Assembly: GCA_027923965.1 (NCBI GenBank) | Contig: AP026969.1 | Coordinates: 3,596,001 to 3,660,000, forward strand | Direction: 5' to 3' | Origin: Comamonadaceae bacterium OS-1 | GTDB taxonomy: Bacteria; Pseudomonadota; Gammaproteobacteria; Burkholderiales; Burkholderiaceae_C | DNA length: 64,000 nt | Shown here: positions 41,337 to 50,767 of the stretch, piece by piece | Layout of the letters: every line of letters starts with the position of its first letter | Position numbering within the stretch: the first letter of the stretch is position 1 | Position numbers and translations under genes: made by a program | Notes under the pieces: generated by a model | Database searches by the model: none | Told to the model about the DNA's origin: nothing | The model's input: only the letters and a program-made list of their open reading frames with translations

Positions 41337-42674
41337 ATGTCTAAAAAAGTATTTATCAAAACCTTCGGCTGCCAAATGAACGAGTACGACTCGGGCAAGA
41401 TGGTCGACGTGCTGCACGCCGCCCAGGGCTACGAGGCCACGCTGAACGTGGACGAAGCCGACCTGATCCTGTTCAACACCTGCTCGGTGCGCGAAAAAGC
41501 GCAAGAAAAGGTCTTCAGCGACCTGGGCCGCATCAAGCACCTGAAGAAAAAGGGCGTACAGATCGGCGTGGGCGGCTGCGTGGCCAGCCAGGAAGGCGAT
41601 GCCATCATCAAACGCGCGCCCTATGTGGACGTGGTGTTTGGCCCGCAAACCCTGCACCGCCTGCCCGAGCTGCTGAACCAGCGCCTGCTGCAAAGCCGCC
41701 CGCAGGTCGACATCAGCTTCCCCGAGATCGAGAAGTTCGACCACCTGCCTCCCGCGCGGGTGGAGGGCGCATCGGCCTTCGTCAGCATCATGGAAGGCTG
41801 CTCCAAATACTGTAGCTACTGCGTGGTGCCCTATACGCGGGGCGAAGAGGTTTCGCGCCCGTTTGAAGACGTGCTGGTGGAAGTGGCCGGGCTGGCCGAC
41901 CAGGGCGTGAAAGAGGTCACCTTGCTGGGCCAAAACGTGAATGCCTACCGCGGAACTATGGGCGACACGGCAGAGATCGCCGACTTCGCCCTGCTGCTGG
42001 AATACGTGTCCGACATCCCCGGCATCGAGCGCATCCGCTACACCACCAGCCACCCCAACGAATTCACCCCGCGCCTGATCGCGGCCTACGCCACGCTACC
42101 CAAGCTGGTGAGCCACCTGCACCTGCCGGTACAGCACGGCAGCGACCGCATCCTGATGGCCATGAAGCGCGGCTACACCGCCATGGAATACAAGAGCACG
42201 GTGCGCAAGCTGCGCGCCATCCGCCCCGACATGGCCATGAGCAGCGACTTCATCGTCGGCTTCCCCGGCGAGACGGAAGACGACTTCCAGAAGATGATGA
42301 AACTCATCCATGATGTGGAATACGACAACAGCTTCAGCTTCATCTTCAGCCCCCGCCCCGGTACCCCCGCCGCCAACCTGGCCGACGACACCCCGCACGC
42401 CGTCAAACTGGCGCGCCTGCAGCACCTGCAAGGTGTGCTCAACGACAGCGTGCGCGCCATTGCCGCCCGCCGCGTCGGCACGGTGCAGCGCATCCTGGTC
42501 GAAGGCCCCAGCAAACGCCCCAGCGCCGAAGGCCTGGAGCTGATGGGCCGCACCGAGTGCAACCGCGTGGTCAACTTCCAAGGCCAGCCGCGCCAGATCG
42601 GCCAGATGGTCGATGTGCGCGTGACCGAGGCGATGTCGTTCTCGCTGCGGGGCGAGGTGGTGGTGCAGGGCTGA
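41337..42674 (+). CDS. miaB: tRNA-2-methylthio-N6-dimethylallyladenosine synthase
   Basis: A 445-residue radical-SAM methylthiotransferase modifying A37 of tRNAs. The N-terminal UPF0004 domain binds the auxiliary cluster with C12, C49 and C81. The radical-SAM motif is C155-x3-C159-x2-C162 ([10 protein letters not shown]). The C-terminal TRAM domain ([14 protein letters not shown] to RGEVVVQG) binds tRNA. Length and motifs match MiaB rather than RimO. It stands alone, followed by a non-coding stretch with a dispersed repeat. Confidence 0.97.
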   Translation: MSKKVFIKTFGCQMNEYDSGKMVDVLHAAQGYEATLNVDEADLILFNTCSVREKAQEKVFSDLGRIKHLKKKGVQIGVGGCVASQEGDAIIKRAPYVDVVFGPQTLHRLPELLNQRLLQSRPQVDISFPEIEKFDHLPPARVEGASAFVSIMEGCSKYCSYCVVPYTRGEEVSRPFEDVLVEVAGLADQGVKEVTLLGQNVNAYRGTMGDTAEIADFALLLEYVSDIPGIERIRYTTSHPNEFTPRLIAAYATLPKLVSHLHLPVQHGSDRILMAMKRGYTAMEYKSTVRKLRAIRPDMAMSSDFIVGFPGETEDDFQKMMKLIHDVEYDNSFSFIFSPRPGTPAANLADDTPHAVKLARLQHLQGVLNDSVRAIAARRVGTVQRILVEGPSKRPSAEGLELMGRTECNRVVNFQGQPRQIGQMVDVRVTEAMSFSLRGEVVVQG

Positions 42675-42767
42675 GGGTTTGCTGCTATCAACGCGGTCGG
42701 GGCTTGCCGTTGGGTAGGGTGTCTTCCGGGCAGCCGTCGGTGCTGAAAGGCTACTGCGAACTGAATG

Positions 42768-42827
42768 CTTTTTAGGCCTTCACCGCCTATGGAATAAGCG
42801 CAAGTAGCTATATTTTAGATAGCAAAC
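42768..42827 (-). repeat. Dispersed hairpin repeat, copy 9
   Basis: Minus-strand reading: TTTGCTATCTAAAATATAGC, TACTTGCGCTTATTCCATAGGCGGTGAAGGCC (in part), TAAAAAGC. It lies between miaB and the convergent ATPase gene. Confidence 0.8.
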
Positions 42828-42898
42828 AAGAGTCTACGCCTGAAGGAGAGTGATCGTTGGTGGTAGCCGAATGCGCTATTGCAAGACCCTGGCCTTTT

Positions 42899-44074
42899 TC
42901 ACTCATGCCGCAGCAGGACGGCCAGCTCGTGCAGGCCTATCGCTTGGCCGCCATGGCGCAAGGGAATGCGCTCCGTTCCGGGGTACACCACGTAGCGGCG
43001 CTCTATTTTCAGGTCGTCACAGGCCACCGCGAAGCCCCTGTCGGGACTGGGGGCCATCGAGCGTTTGACTTCGATAGCGATGTCGGGCTGCCCGCCTTTT
43101 TCAAGCAGCAAGTCAATTTCAGCACCTACGTGGGTACGGTAGAAATAAGGCACCCGGCGCTTGCCTGCGGCTTGGACCAAGTTGTCGATGCAATAGCCCT
43201 CGTAGCTGAGGCCGCACACCGGGTGGCCCAGCAAGTCGTTCATCGTTTCGATCTCTAGCAGGCCGTGCAGGATGCCGCTGTCACGCACATAGACTTTGGG
43301 GGCCTTCACCAGCCGCTTGCCCATGTTGCCGCTCCACGGGCGCAGGCGGCGCACCAGTTGCAAGTCCACCAGCAAATCAATGTAACGGTCGATGGTGGGG
43401 TTGGCTACGGCCAGCGCAGCGGCGATACGGGCTTGGTTCAAAACGCCGCCTTGGTTGTGCGCCAACATGGTCCATAGGCGGCCAATGGTTTCGGCAGGAA
43501 GGCGAGGTGCAAACATGGGCACGTCACGTTCCAGATAGCTGCGAATGAAGTTGCGCCGCCAGTCCAGACTCAGGCGGTCATCGGCCTGCAGCAGGCTGTC
43601 AGGAAAGCCGCCGCGCAACCACAGATCGGTATCCGCCACCGCAGCGTTCTGGGTTTCCACGATGTTCAGCGGAGTAATGTCCAAATAGGCCACCCGCCCG
43701 GCCAGTGTTTCGCTGGACTGGCGCATCAAATCCAGAGAGGCCGAACCTAGCAGTAAAAACTGCCCGTTGCGCAGCCCAGCCTGGCGGTTGTCGTCAATGA
43801 TGCCGCGCAACACTTCAAAGACACCCGGCGCACGGTGAATCTCATCCAAGATAACCAGTTTGCCCTGCTGCCCGCGCAGGTAGCTGTCGGCATCATCCAG
43901 GCGCAACCGATCGGACGGGCGCTCCAGATCGAGGTAAACGGCCCCCCCCGGCCAGGTGCTTGCAAGCCGTCGGGCCAAGGTTGTCTTGCCTACCTGGCGC
44001 GGCCCCAGCAACACGGCTGCGGGTGTGTGTTGGAGGGTTTGTTGGACTAAGAGTTCGGCTTCGCGGATTATCAT
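42899..44074 (-). CDS. AAA-family ATPase with DUF4143 domain
   Basis: A 391-residue protein. Walker A GPRQVGKT is at residues 24-31, Walker B is LVILDEIHRAP, and the sensor region is LLLGSASLDLM. The C-terminal DUF4143 part (about 200-390; LPAETIGRLWTMLAHNQGG, SYEGYCIDNLVQA, GAEIDLLLEKGGQPDIAIEVKRS) has the D/E-x-K pattern of a PD-(D/E)xK nuclease-like fold, although its activity is usually unproven. Such genes are widely transferred. It is flanked by AT-rich DNA and a palindromic element on one side and a dispersed repeat on the other. Confidence 0.88.
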   Translation of the reverse strand: MIIREAELLVQQTLQHTPAAVLLGPRQVGKTTLARRLASTWPGGAVYLDLERPSDRLRLDDADSYLRGQQGKLVILDEIHRAPGVFEVLRGIIDDNRQAGLRNGQFLLLGSASLDLMRQSSETLAGRVAYLDITPLNIVETQNAAVADTDLWLRGGFPDSLLQADDRLSLDWRRNFIRSYLERDVPMFAPRLPAETIGRLWTMLAHNQGGVLNQARIAAALAVANPTIDRYIDLLVDLQLVRRLRPWSGNMGKRLVKAPKVYVRDSGILHGLLEIETMNDLLGHPVCGLSYEGYCIDNLVQAAGKRRVPYFYRTHVGAEIDLLLEKGGQPDIAIEVKRSMAPSPDRGFAVACDDLKIERRYVVYPGTERIPLRHGGQAIGLHELAVLLRHE

Positions 44075-44160
44075 TATTGAAATTTTAACTTTTACTGTTA
44101 ATTTTTCAATGTTATTTAAACTTCACGGGCAACAGCAAGGAGTCCTGGGAGTCCAGGGTC

Positions 44161-44189
44161 AGGTCTTGCATCGCAACATTACAAGACCT
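44161..44189. repeat. REP-like palindrome (possible RAYT-associated remnant)
   Basis: AGGTCTTG and CAAGACCT are perfect 8-bp arms around a 13-nt loop, preceded by GGGTC. Palindromes of this type occur next to REP-associated tyrosine transposases. No such transposase is present here, so it may be a lone relic. Confidence 0.5.
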
Positions 44190-44224
44190 AGCACTACGCT
44201 CTTGCGCAACGCGCTGCCAATGGC

Positions 44225-44998
44225 CTAACCATCCAGCTCCGCCCGCGCCAAGTCCGCATCCAGGTGCTCCATCGCATCCAGCGGTGCGGCGGTGGCGGCT
44301 TGCTCGTACAGGCGGGTGGCTTCGGCCAGGCGCTGCTGGCCGTCCAGCATCAGCAGGGCGTTGGCGTATTCGACCATGGCGATGGCGGCACCGGGGGTGA
44401 GGTTCAGGGCTTCTTGCAGGAGCTTCAGGCCCACGTCTTTGCGCACGCCATAGGTCATGCTGCCAATCAGCGCGCCCACTTTGTCGATCACCTCGGCGTG
44501 GAACGCGCCCAGGGCGATGTGGGCCCCGGCGTGCTTGGGTTCCAGGCGGATGGTGCGCTCCAGCGATTCCTTGACCTTGCCGCCCAGGCCCTGGGCAAGC
44601 GCCTTGGCCACGCTGATGCCCTGGCTGTAACGGCTCAGGGCGTAGGCGTGCCAGTACCAGGCGTTGGCGTTTTGCGGGTCTTCCTGGGCCTGGGCCTCGG
44701 CGCGGGCGGCCACTTCCAGGAACAGGTCGAGGCGCAGGCGCTCAAACGGCTCTAAGTAGGTAGCGTAGATGCAGGTGGCCTTGTTGGCCAGGGTCAGCCC
44801 GGCTCCGCCCAGGGCCAGCCCGGCGGCGGCGGCTTTCTGGAATTCGCCGTTGTGGAACAGCGCCCAGGCTTCGAGCAAGGGCGCGTCTGCCGGCAAGGGC
44901 TCGGAGTCGCCCTGGTGCAGGCGCGCCCAGCCCAGGGCGGTGCTGGCCGCATCAAACGCATAGGCCCCGGGGTGGGGAAAGGCGGTCCATAAGGACAT
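44225..44998 (-). CDS. TPR-like repeat protein
   Basis: A 257-residue cytoplasmic protein built of helical repeats with TPR-like spacing (for example ANAWYWHAYALSRY, HAGAHIALGAFHAEV and AIAMVEYANALLML). It begins MSLWTAFPHPGAYAFDAAST without a signal peptide. No catalytic motif is present; TPR proteins mediate protein contacts. It lies 36 bp downstream of a TetR gene on the same strand and shares its neighbourhood with PHA-granule proteins, so a storage or stress role is possible but unproven. Confidence 0.75.
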   Translation of the reverse strand: MSLWTAFPHPGAYAFDAASTALGWARLHQGDSEPLPADAPLLEAWALFHNGEFQKAAAAGLALGGAGLTLANKATCIYATYLEPFERLRLDLFLEVAARAEAQAQEDPQNANAWYWHAYALSRYSQGISVAKALAQGLGGKVKESLERTIRLEPKHAGAHIALGAFHAEVIDKVGALIGSMTYGVRKDVGLKLLQEALNLTPGAAIAMVEYANALLMLDGQQRLAEATRLYEQAATAAPLDAMEHLDADLARAELDG

Positions 44999-45034
44999 GG
45001 TGTGTCTCCTCGTGGGCTGGCTTACAGTGAAATG

Positions 45035-45718
45035 TCAGCCCGCGGCGTTGGCGGCGGGTTGGGAAGGCTGGGAATAGGCGGATACCAGGTTCAGCAAATG
45101 CAGGCGCTGGCCCGGCTCCAGGTAGGGCAGCAGCAAGTTCAGCACGTGGTGGGCACCGCGCAGCAGCGCCATCTGGGCGCTTTCGCCCTCCAGCGCATGG
45201 CGCGGGTCGCGCACGTATTCAAAGCTCAACCAGTAGGTCAGCACCACCACCATGCTGGTGGCAGTGGGCTCGGCTTCGCGGCTGTCGATCTGCAAAGCAC
45301 CCGACTGGGCCATGCCGTCCAGCAGCGCACGGATGGCGCGGGTCTTGTGCTTGAGCACCGACTGGAAATGGGTTTCCAGGTGCCGGTTGTTGCTCAGCAG
45401 GTCGTTCAGGTCGCGGTACAAGAACCGGTGCTCCCAGATCAGCTCGAACAGGCTGTGCATGAAAAACCAGGCATCTTCCACGTCGCGCACGCCGTCGCTG
45501 GCGTTGAGCAGCCCGGTCAGACCGCGCTCGTAGCGGTCAAACAGGGCGTTGATGAGCTCTTCTTTGGCGGGATAGTGGTAGTACAGGTTGCCGGGGCTGA
45601 TGGACAGCTCGGCCGAGATCAGGGTGGTGGAGACGTTGGGCTCGCCGAACCGGTTGAACAGATCCAGCGTCACTTCCAGAATGCGTTCGGCCGTGCGGCG
45701 CGGCGCTTTTTTCGCCAT
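45035..45718 (-). CDS. TetR/AcrR-family regulator
   Basis: A 227-residue regulator with the HTH at about residues 8-57 (TAERILEVTLDLFNRFGEPN, then ISAELSISPGNLYYHYPAKE). The C-terminal domain is long and includes SLFELIWEHRFLYRDLNDLL, resembling regulators of fatty acid and PHA metabolism. Located between the TPR gene and a phasin gene, all on the minus strand, it may control one or both. No operator-like dyad is evident nearby. Confidence 0.87.
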   Translation of the reverse strand: MAKKAPRRTAERILEVTLDLFNRFGEPNVSTTLISAELSISPGNLYYHYPAKEELINALFDRYERGLTGLLNASDGVRDVEDAWFFMHSLFELIWEHRFLYRDLNDLLSNNRHLETHFQSVLKHKTRAIRALLDGMAQSGALQIDSREAEPTATSMVVVLTYWLSFEYVRDPRHALEGESAQMALLRGAHHVLNLLLPYLEPGQRLHLLNLVSAYSQPSQPAANAAG

Positions 45719-45803
45719 GGATGTCTTCCCCGTAATTGAGCATCCACTCTAACCGACGCGGCAGGGCTGCGGAATTAGGGATGGCGATAGGGCTGGCCCA
45801 CGC

Positions 45804-45827
45804 CAAAAAGGGTGCCGCAGCACCCTT
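45804..45827 (-). terminator. Rho-independent terminator of the phasin gene
   Basis: On the minus strand AAGGGTGC-TGCG-GCACCCTT is followed by TTTTTGG. It lies 19 bp after the phasin stop. Confidence 0.8.
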
Positions 45828-45845
45828 CTTTAGGACCTTCAACGC

Positions 45846-46307
45846 TCAAGCGTCGGGTTTGGTCGCGCGCTTGGCTTTGGCGGCGGGTTCTTGCTGGGCC
45901 ACCAGGGTTTGCACCAGTTTGCTGAGTTCGTCCACCCGGGCCGTCAGCACCGCCACGTCCTGGGCCGAGGGCACACCCAGCTTTTTGAGGGCTTTGGCGA
46001 CGCGGTCTTCAAAGATATTTTCCAGCTTGTCCCACTGGCCAGTGGCCCGTTCGGTGATGCCCTGGGCCATGCTGGTCATTTTGCTGGCGGCCTCGGCCAG
46101 CTTTTCCTCGGCCATGGCCTGCGACTTGGTCTGCATGCCGATGCCGTCCTTCACCAGGGCCTCAAACACCTTGCTGCCTTCTTCCTGCGCCTTGGCGAAA
46201 GCGCCCAGGCCCGCCAGCCAGATTTGCTGGGCGGAATCTTTGACGCTGGGTTTGGGCGACGCGTTGGTGGAGGTGTCGTCTTGGGAAGGGTCGGATTTTT
46301 TATCCAT
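45846..46307 (-). CDS. Phasin-family PHA granule-associated protein
   Basis: A 153-residue protein of the PhaF/PhaI/PhaM type. After a polar N-terminus the amphipathic helix QIWLAGLGAFAKAQEEGSKV binds the granule surface. A heptad-like region (VAVLTARVDELSKLVQTLVA) then forms an oligomerising coiled coil, followed by a short basic Lys/Ala tail (AKAKRATKPDA) that could contact DNA. It coats polyhydroxyalkanoate granules. It has its own terminator downstream. Confidence 0.9.
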   Translation of the reverse strand: MDKKSDPSQDDTSTNASPKPSVKDSAQQIWLAGLGAFAKAQEEGSKVFEALVKDGIGMQTKSQAMAEEKLAEAASKMTSMAQGITERATGQWDKLENIFEDRVAKALKKLGVPSAQDVAVLTARVDELSKLVQTLVAQQEPAAKAKRATKPDA

Positions 46308-46465
46308 GGCAGTCTCTTTAAAGGGAATTTAGTCTTTGAACTGTACGCACTAGCCAGTGTTGCGTGTAGATGCACACTTCTAAACAAACCAGAGTGTGCG
46401 CCCAGGTGGGCTAAACTTTAACGCTACGTGCGCTGCCCGCAGCGCTTGGCTTTACAAGGAAAATC

Positions 46466-47533
46466 ATGATTTTGGTGACTGGCGGCGCGGGTTTTATCGG
46501 CGCGAATTTTGTGTTGGACTGGGTGGCACAAACGGGTGAGGCAGTCGTCAACCTCGACAAGCTCACCTACGCAGGCAATCTGGAGAACCTGGCCAGCCTG
46601 CAAGCCGATAGCCGCCACATCTTCGCCCAGGGCGACATTGGCGACCACGCGCTGGTGGCAGCCCTGCTGGCCCAGCACCAGCCGCGTGCCGTGGTCAATT
46701 TTGCGGCCGAGTCGCACGTAGACCGCTCCATCCACAGCCCCGAAGCCTTCATCCAGACCAATGTGATGGGCACCTTCCAGTTGCTGGAAGCGGTGCGCGC
46801 CTACTGGGGCGGTTTGCAAGGCGATGCCAAGGCAGGGTTTCGCTTTTTACACGTGTCCACCGACGAGGTCTACGGCTCGCTGGCCGCCACCGACCCGGCC
46901 TTCACCGAGACCCACCAATACGAGCCCAACAGCCCCTACTCGGCCAGCAAGGCCGCCAGCGACCACCTGGTGCGCGCCTACCACCACACCTACGGCCTGC
47001 CGGTGCTGACCACCAACTGCAGCAACAACTACGGCCCCTACCATTTCCCGGAAAAACTCATCCCGCTGATGGTGGTCAACGCGCTGGCGGGCAAGCCCCT
47101 GCCGATCTATGGCGATGGCCAGCAGATCCGCGACTGGCTCTACGTCAAAGACCACTGCAGCGCCATCCGCCGCGTGCTGGAAGCCGGGCGTTTGGGCGAA
47201 ACCTACAACGTGGGTGGCTGGAACGAAATGCCGAACCTGGACATCGTGCACACCGTCTGCGGCCTGCTCGACACCCTGCGCCCACGCGCCGACGGCCAGA
47301 GCTACACCACGCAAATCACCTACGTCACCGACCGCCCCGGCCACGACCGCCGCTATGCCATCGATGCCAGCAAGATCGAGCGCGAGCTGGGCTGGAAACC
47401 GACTGAGACCTTCGCCACCGGCATCGCCAAAACCATCGCCTGGTACCTGGACAACCCCGAATGGGTGGCCCGGGTCCAAAGCGGTGCCTACCGCGACTGG
47501 GTCGATACCAACTACGCGGCCCGCGCCGCATGA
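46466..47533 (+). CDS. rfbB: dTDP-glucose 4,6-dehydratase
   Basis: A 355-residue extended SDR with NAD-binding GGAGFIG at residues 6-12, [25 protein letters not shown] with substrate contacts, the STDEVYGSL segment holding the Thr-Asp-Glu catalytic group, and YSASK (Tyr/Lys). The TDE triad distinguishes it from epimerases. It performs the second step of dTDP-L-rhamnose synthesis. It is the first gene of the overlapping rfbBDAC operon. Confidence 0.96.
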   Translation: MILVTGGAGFIGANFVLDWVAQTGEAVVNLDKLTYAGNLENLASLQADSRHIFAQGDIGDHALVAALLAQHQPRAVVNFAAESHVDRSIHSPEAFIQTNVMGTFQLLEAVRAYWGGLQGDAKAGFRFLHVSTDEVYGSLAATDPAFTETHQYEPNSPYSASKAASDHLVRAYHHTYGLPVLTTNCSNNYGPYHFPEKLIPLMVVNALAGKPLPIYGDGQQIRDWLYVKDHCSAIRRVLEAGRLGETYNVGGWNEMPNLDIVHTVCGLLDTLRPRADGQSYTTQITYVTDRPGHDRRYAIDASKIERELGWKPTETFATGIAKTIAWYLDNPEWVARVQSGAYRDWVDTNYAARAA

Positions 47534-48438
47534 GGTCTCCCTTGAAGATTCTGCTGTTAGGCAAGAATGGCCAGGTCGGCTGGGAGCTGCAGCGCAGCCT
47601 GGCCCCCCTGGGCACGTTGACCGCGCTGGACCGCCACAGCACCCACTACTGCGGTGACCTGTCCAATCTGGACGGCATCCAAGACACCGTGCGCCGCCTG
47701 CAGCCCGACATCATCGTCAATGCCGCAGCCCACACCGCCGTGGACCGGGCCGAGAGCGAGCCCGCGCTGGCCCGCACCCTCAACACCCTGGCCCCCGGCG
47801 TACTGGCCACCGAGGCAGAAAAACTCGGCGCCTGGCTGGTGCACTACTCGACCGACTACGTATTCGACGGCAGCGGCAGCCAGCCCTGGCAGGAATCGGA
47901 CGCCACCGGCCCGCTGAGCGTGTATGGCCGGACCAAGCTGGAAGGAGAGCAGCGCATCCAGGCCACCTGTGCCAAACACCTGATTTTTCGCACCAGCTGG
48001 GTCTACGCCGCACGCGGCGGCAACTTTGCCAAAACCATGCTGCGCCTGGCCAAGGAGCGCGACGCATTGACGGTGATCAACGACCAGTTCGGTGCCCCCA
48101 CGGGCGCCGAACTACTGGCCGACGTCACCGCCCACGCGCTGCGCGCCGCCATGGCTGCGCCCTCTGTGGCTGGCATTTACCACCTGGCGGCAGCGGGCGA
48201 GACCTCGTGGCACGGCTATGCGCAGTACGTGCTGGCCCACGCACAACAGGCCGGTGTGGCGCTCAAAGCTGGGCCCGAAGCCGTAGCCACCGTCCCGGCC
48301 ACCGACTTTCCCACCATCGCCCAGCGGCCCTACAACAGCCGCCTGGACACCCACAAACTGCAAGCCGCCTTTGGCCTGACCCTGCCCGACTGGCAGGTCG
48401 GGGTGGCGCGCATGCTCAACGAGACACTCACACCATGA
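47530..48438 (+). CDS. rfbD: dTDP-4-dehydrorhamnose reductase
   Basis: A 302-residue SDR-like reductase with [35 protein letters not shown], the [10 protein letters not shown] segment, and YGRTKLEGE (Tyr and Lys). It catalyses the last step, NADPH-dependent reduction to dTDP-L-rhamnose. The ATG at 47530 overlaps the rfbB stop by ATGA; its own stop overlaps rfbA likewise. A lone GTG-independent upstream extension is rejected because it lies inside rfbB. Confidence 0.95.
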   Translation: MRSPLKILLLGKNGQVGWELQRSLAPLGTLTALDRHSTHYCGDLSNLDGIQDTVRRLQPDIIVNAAAHTAVDRAESEPALARTLNTLAPGVLATEAEKLGAWLVHYSTDYVFDGSGSQPWQESDATGPLSVYGRTKLEGEQRIQATCAKHLIFRTSWVYAARGGNFAKTMLRLAKERDALTVINDQFGAPTGAELLADVTAHALRAAMAAPSVAGIYHLAAAGETSWHGYAQYVLAHAQQAGVALKAGPEAVATVPATDFPTIAQRPYNSRLDTHKLQAAFGLTLPDWQVGVARMLNETLTP

Positions 48439-49349
48439 CCACGGCCCGCACCGCCTCCACCGTGACCCAGCGCAAAGGCATCATCCTGGCGGGCGGCTCA
48501 GGCACCCGCCTGCACCCCGCCACCCTGGCCATCAGCAAGCAACTGCTGCCGGTGTACGACAAGCCCATGATCTACTACCCGCTGAGCACGCTGATGCTGG
48601 CCGGTATCCGCGACATTCTGATCATCAGCACGCCGCAAGACACCCCCCGCTTCACCCAGTTGCTGGGCGACGGCTCGCAGTGGGGCCTGAACCTGCAGTA
48701 CGCCGTACAAGCCAGCCCCGACGGCCTGGCGCAGGCATTCTTGATTGGCGAAGACTTCATCGGCAACCACCCCAGCGCGCTGGTGCTGGGCGACAACATT
48801 TTTTACGGCCACGACTTTGCCCACCTGCTGGGCCGGGCCGATGCCCAGGCCACCGGGGCCTCGGTGTTCGCCTACCACGTGCACGACCCCGAGCGCTACG
48901 GTGTGGTGGCCTTCGATGCCCAGGGCAAGGCCCGCAGCATCGAAGAAAAGCCAGCGGTACCGCAAAGCAGCTACGCCGTCACCGGCCTGTACTTCTACGA
49001 CAACCAGGTGGTGGACATTGCCAAGGCCGTCCAACCCAGCGCGCGTGGCGAGCTGGAGATCACTGCCGTCAACCAGGCCTACCTGGACCAGGGCACCCTG
49101 GACGTGCAGATCATGCAGCGCGGCTATGCCTGGCTGGACACCGGCACCTTCGAGAGCCTGCTCGAAGCCGGGCAGTTCATCGCCACGCTGGAGCGCCGCC
49201 AGGGCCTGAAAATCGCCTGCCCGGAAGAAATCGCCTGGCGCAATGGCTTCATCACCAGCGAACAGGTGGAACGCCTGGCCCAGCCGCTGGCCAAGAACGG
49301 CTACGGCCAGTACCTGATGCGCATGCTCAAGGAGGAACTGCGCAAATGA
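48435..49349 (+). CDS. rfbA: Glucose-1-phosphate thymidylyltransferase
   Basis: A 304-residue nucleotidyltransferase with the signature [46 protein letters not shown] and [20 protein letters not shown]. It makes dTDP-glucose from dTTP and glucose-1-phosphate, the first step of the pathway. Ten residues before the core are extra relative to the shortest relatives. Overlaps with rfbD and rfbC indicate one polycistronic message. Confidence 0.96.
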   Translation: MTTARTASTVTQRKGIILAGGSGTRLHPATLAISKQLLPVYDKPMIYYPLSTLMLAGIRDILIISTPQDTPRFTQLLGDGSQWGLNLQYAVQASPDGLAQAFLIGEDFIGNHPSALVLGDNIFYGHDFAHLLGRADAQATGASVFAYHVHDPERYGVVAFDAQGKARSIEEKPAVPQSSYAVTGLYFYDNQVVDIAKAVQPSARGELEITAVNQAYLDQGTLDVQIMQRGYAWLDTGTFESLLEAGQFIATLERRQGLKIACPEEIAWRNGFITSEQVERLAQPLAKNGYGQYLMRMLKEELRK

Positions 49350-49894
49350 AAACCACCCCCACCCGCATCCCCGACGTGCTGATCCTGGAGCCCAAGGTAT
49401 TTGGTGACGCGCGCGGCTTCTTTTTTGAGAGTTTCAACGGCAATGCCTTCGCCCAGGCCACGGGGCTGGACGTGGCCTTTGTGCAAGACAACCATTCGCG
49501 CTCGGCCCAGGGCGTGCTGCGCGGCCTGCACTACCAGATCCAAAGCCCGCAGGGCAAGCTGGTGCGCTGCGTGCGCGGTGCCGTGTTTGATGTGGCCGTG
49601 GATATCCGCCGCCACTCCGCCACGTTTGGCCAGTGGGTGGGCGTGGAGCTGAGCGAAGACAACCACCGCCAACTGTGGGTACCGCCCGGCTTTGCCCATG
49701 GCTTTGTGGTGCTGACGGAGTCTGCCGACTTTCTGTACAAAACCACCGACTACTACGCCCCGGCGTTTGAGCGCTGCATCGCCTGGAACGACCCGGCCAT
49801 CGGCATAGCCTGGCCCGCAGGCATCACCCCCCAACTGTCCGCCAAAGATGCGGTGGGCCGCCTGCTGGCCGATGCAGATGTGTTTGAAAATTAA
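49346..49894 (+). CDS. rfbC: dTDP-4-dehydrorhamnose 3,5-epimerase
   Basis: A 182-residue cupin epimerase: [33 protein letters not shown] with the catalytic His, [27 protein letters not shown] and the catalytic Tyr near YKTTDYYAP. Third step of dTDP-L-rhamnose synthesis. Last gene of rfbBDAC; a 21-bp perfect hairpin follows 27 bp after its stop and likely terminates the operon. The sugar feeds O-antigen or exopolysaccharide. Confidence 0.95.
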   Translation: MKTTPTRIPDVLILEPKVFGDARGFFFESFNGNAFAQATGLDVAFVQDNHSRSAQGVLRGLHYQIQSPQGKLVRCVRGAVFDVAVDIRRHSATFGQWVGVELSEDNHRQLWVPPGFAHGFVVLTESADFLYKTTDYYAPAFERCIAWNDPAIGIAWPAGITPQLSAKDAVGRLLADADVFEN

Positions 49895-49910
49895 AGTAAA
49901 CGCCGCGCAA

Positions 49911-49973
49911 AATGCTACATAAAAAATAGCTTCTCACGCTTATTTTATAAGCGTGAGAAGCTATTTTTGCTTA
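49911..49973 (+). repeat. Dispersed hairpin repeat, copy 10 (near-perfect hairpin)
   Basis: The best-preserved copy: arms of 21 bp (49922-49942 and 49948-49968) pair perfectly around TTTTA. Because of A runs at one foot and T runs at the other, it can terminate transcription in both directions, ending rfbBDAC and the convergent PHA-system gene. Confidence 0.9.
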
Positions 49974-50004
49974 AATTCTGCACTGCGCGCAGTGGCCGGT
50001 TGGA

Positions 50005-50301
50005 TCAAGTCACCTGGGTCAGCATTTTGTCCATGCGGCGGGCGACTTCGGTTTCGATCTTGTCCTTGAACGCGCTCCACAAAAAGCCCAGCTCCGCGTC
50101 CAGCACAAAGCGGTCGTCGGTGATCTGCACCGTGCCGGTGACACCTGCGCGGCGGAAACTGATCTCGTCGCTGGCAGCGCCTTCGGTGTATTCACAGGTC
50201 ATGCCAAGCCGGGTTTCGGCCTGTTCCAGCCAGTCGTTGGCCAGCTTGCGGGCAGCGGGAAGGCCCAGTGTGTGTTCACGCTGCATGTGGATGTCGGTCA
50301 C
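50005..50301 (-). CDS. Polyhydroxyalkanoic acid system protein
   Basis: A 98-residue protein of the PHA-system family (PHA_gran_rgn): MTDIHMQREHTLGLPAARKL, then EYTEGAASDEISFRRAGVTG and VLDAELGFLWSAFKDKIE. It is small, soluble and has no enzyme motif. The family is found next to phasins and PHA synthase genes and is thought to modulate granule or envelope behaviour. A phasin lies 3.7 kb away. It diverges from the DUF1840 gene. Confidence 0.82.
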   Translation of the reverse strand: MTDIHMQREHTLGLPAARKLANDWLEQAETRLGMTCEYTEGAASDEISFRRAGVTGTVQITDDRFVLDAELGFLWSAFKDKIETEVARRMDKMLTQVT

Positions 50302-50401
50302 TCAAAATCTCCTGTGTGGAATCGGCGAAGAAAGCCGCATCATGCCAGCCTGCACACGCCAGCGCGGGCACAATAGTGACATCATTCTGAAGGGGACAAC
50401 C

Positions 50402-50710
50402 ATGCTGTACAAATTCAAATCCAAAGTCGACGGCGATCTCATCCTGCTGGAGGCCAATGGGCGCAAGGTGCTGGAGATTATCGGCAAGACCCCAGGGCCC
50501 CAAGGCATCATCCTGGTCAGCGAAATGGCCGCGGCCATCACCGCGCTGCAAGCCGCCGTGGTGCTGGACGATGCCGCCCGCCAAGCCGCTACCGCCGAGG
50601 CCAAGGCCCATGAGATGGACACCGTATCGCTGCACCAGCGCGCCAAGCCCTTCATCAACCTGCTGCGCCGCTGCGAAACAGAAAACGCCGAAGTGACCTG
50701 GGGCACGTAA
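50402..50710 (+). CDS. DUF1840-family protein
   Basis: A 102-residue protein. The start MLYKFKSKVDGDLILLEANG and the mid-segment GKTPGPQGIILVSEMAAAI are characteristic of DUF1840, a small betaproteobacterial family. The C-terminal SLHQRAKPFINLLRRCETEN is helical. No activity is known. AAGGGG lies 7 bp before the ATG. A strong bidirectional terminator follows. Confidence 0.8.
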   Translation: MLYKFKSKVDGDLILLEANGRKVLEIIGKTPGPQGIILVSEMAAAITALQAAVVLDDAARQAATAEAKAHEMDTVSLHQRAKPFINLLRRCETENAEVTWGT

Positions 50711-50716
50711 GTTAAA

Positions 50717-50750
50717 AAAAGCCGCCGGGCCTTGCGACGCGGCGGCTTTT
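50717..50750. terminator. Bidirectional terminator
   Basis: AAAAGCCGCC and GGCGGCTTTT form a 10-bp stem with A/T feet, between the convergent DUF1840 and Bug receptor genes. Confidence 0.85.
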
Positions 50751-50767
50751 GGCACCTTGGAAAAGGA

